Below are positions 60,478-64,000 of a DNA stretch of 64,000 nt, in pieces (the first letter of the stretch is position 1; the number at the start of each line of letters is the position of its first letter). The translations under genes were made by a program, and so were the position numbers. Location of the stretch: the NCBI RefSeq assembly GCF_036924715.1, contig NZ_JAZHSB010000001.1, forward strand, positions 4,455,001-4,519,000, written 5' to 3'. This DNA comes from Bradyrhizobium sp. AZCC 1721 (lineage in GTDB: Bacteria > Pseudomonadota > Alphaproteobacteria > Rhizobiales > Xanthobacteraceae). The notes beneath the pieces were generated by a model, which was not told the origin of the DNA, searched no databases, and worked only from the letters and a program-made list of their open reading frames with translations.

Positions 60478-64000
<3,523 letters not shown>

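Overview
The window looks like chromosome of an alphaproteobacterium of the Bradyrhizobium / Nitrobacteraceae type. This rests on high GC, the gene order of the str-S10-spc-alpha ribosomal operons with adk and secY embedded, short-form adenylate kinase, an ATP12 chaperone gene, FhlB/FliK-like genes, many HxlR regulators and an orphan TctC-type binding protein. Genus-level assignment is inference from sequence character, not a database match. No tRNA, rRNA or CRISPR array was seen.

Layout. (1) 1-2880 is a decayed accessory zone: about 1.2 kb without a gene, a tyrosine-recombinase remnant fused to the 5' end of a broken DUF899-type gene, an intact DUF3237 gene upstream of it, and a divergent HxlR regulator. 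A near-perfect 28-bp palindrome sits on the promoter between them. (2) 2881-8723 holds an FAD-linked oxidase, an exported isoaspartyl methyltransferase, a single-pass coiled-coil membrane protein, an FtsZ paralogue and an HTH/coiled-coil protein. (3) 8836-24263 is mixed housekeeping and accessory: cupin, VOC protein, propionyl-CoA carboxylase beta chain, two penicillin-recognising-fold enzymes (class C-like and class D-like), an FliK/FhlB pair, ATP12, a secreted amidohydrolase, an RluA pseudouridine synthase, an esterase, and a four-gene HxlR operon. (4) 24282-27723 is a tight degP-rarA-TPR operon whose genes overlap by 4 bp. (5) 27806-33822 is an insertion-like block (HxlR, zinc-type reductase, TctC-amidase pair, small exported proteins, a GreA/GreB-like factor). 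(6) 33951-52965, all on the minus strand, is the ribosomal superoperon: rpsL-rpsG-fusA-tuf-rpsJ-rplC-rplD-rplW-rplB-rpsS-rplV-rpsC-rplP-rpmC-rpsQ-rplN-rplX-rplE-rpsN-rpsH-rplF-rplR-rpsE-rpmD-rplO-secY-adk-rpsM-rpsK-rpoA-rplQ. (7) 53649-60330 separates it from rpoC with a broken FAD oxidoreductase, a MOSC protein, an ABC exporter with acidic tails, an amine-oxidase/methyltransferase fusion and a LuxR-type regulator. (8) rpoC enters from the right edge and ends at its own terminator.

How the genes work together. Two sigma-70-like promoters were found for the ribosomal block: one about 420 nt upstream of rpsL and one between adk and rpsM. A strong terminator follows rplQ. Three copies of a GCGAATA-type palindromic repeat lie directly behind the stop codons of tuf, rpsM and rpoA, so they would be transcribed as hairpins inside the operon.

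Most notable observations: rplX carries an apparent one-base insertion that shifts its frame in an otherwise intact operon; adk has a histone H1-like Lys/Ala tail; HxlR genes sit beside dyads that overlap promoter hexamers; an FtsZ paralogue is clustered with two coiled-coil proteins; and a two-enzyme fusion lies next to an exporter and a regulator between rpoC and rpsL. None of these alone proves a new system. The FtsZ cluster and the rpoC-rpsL island are the best candidates for follow-up.
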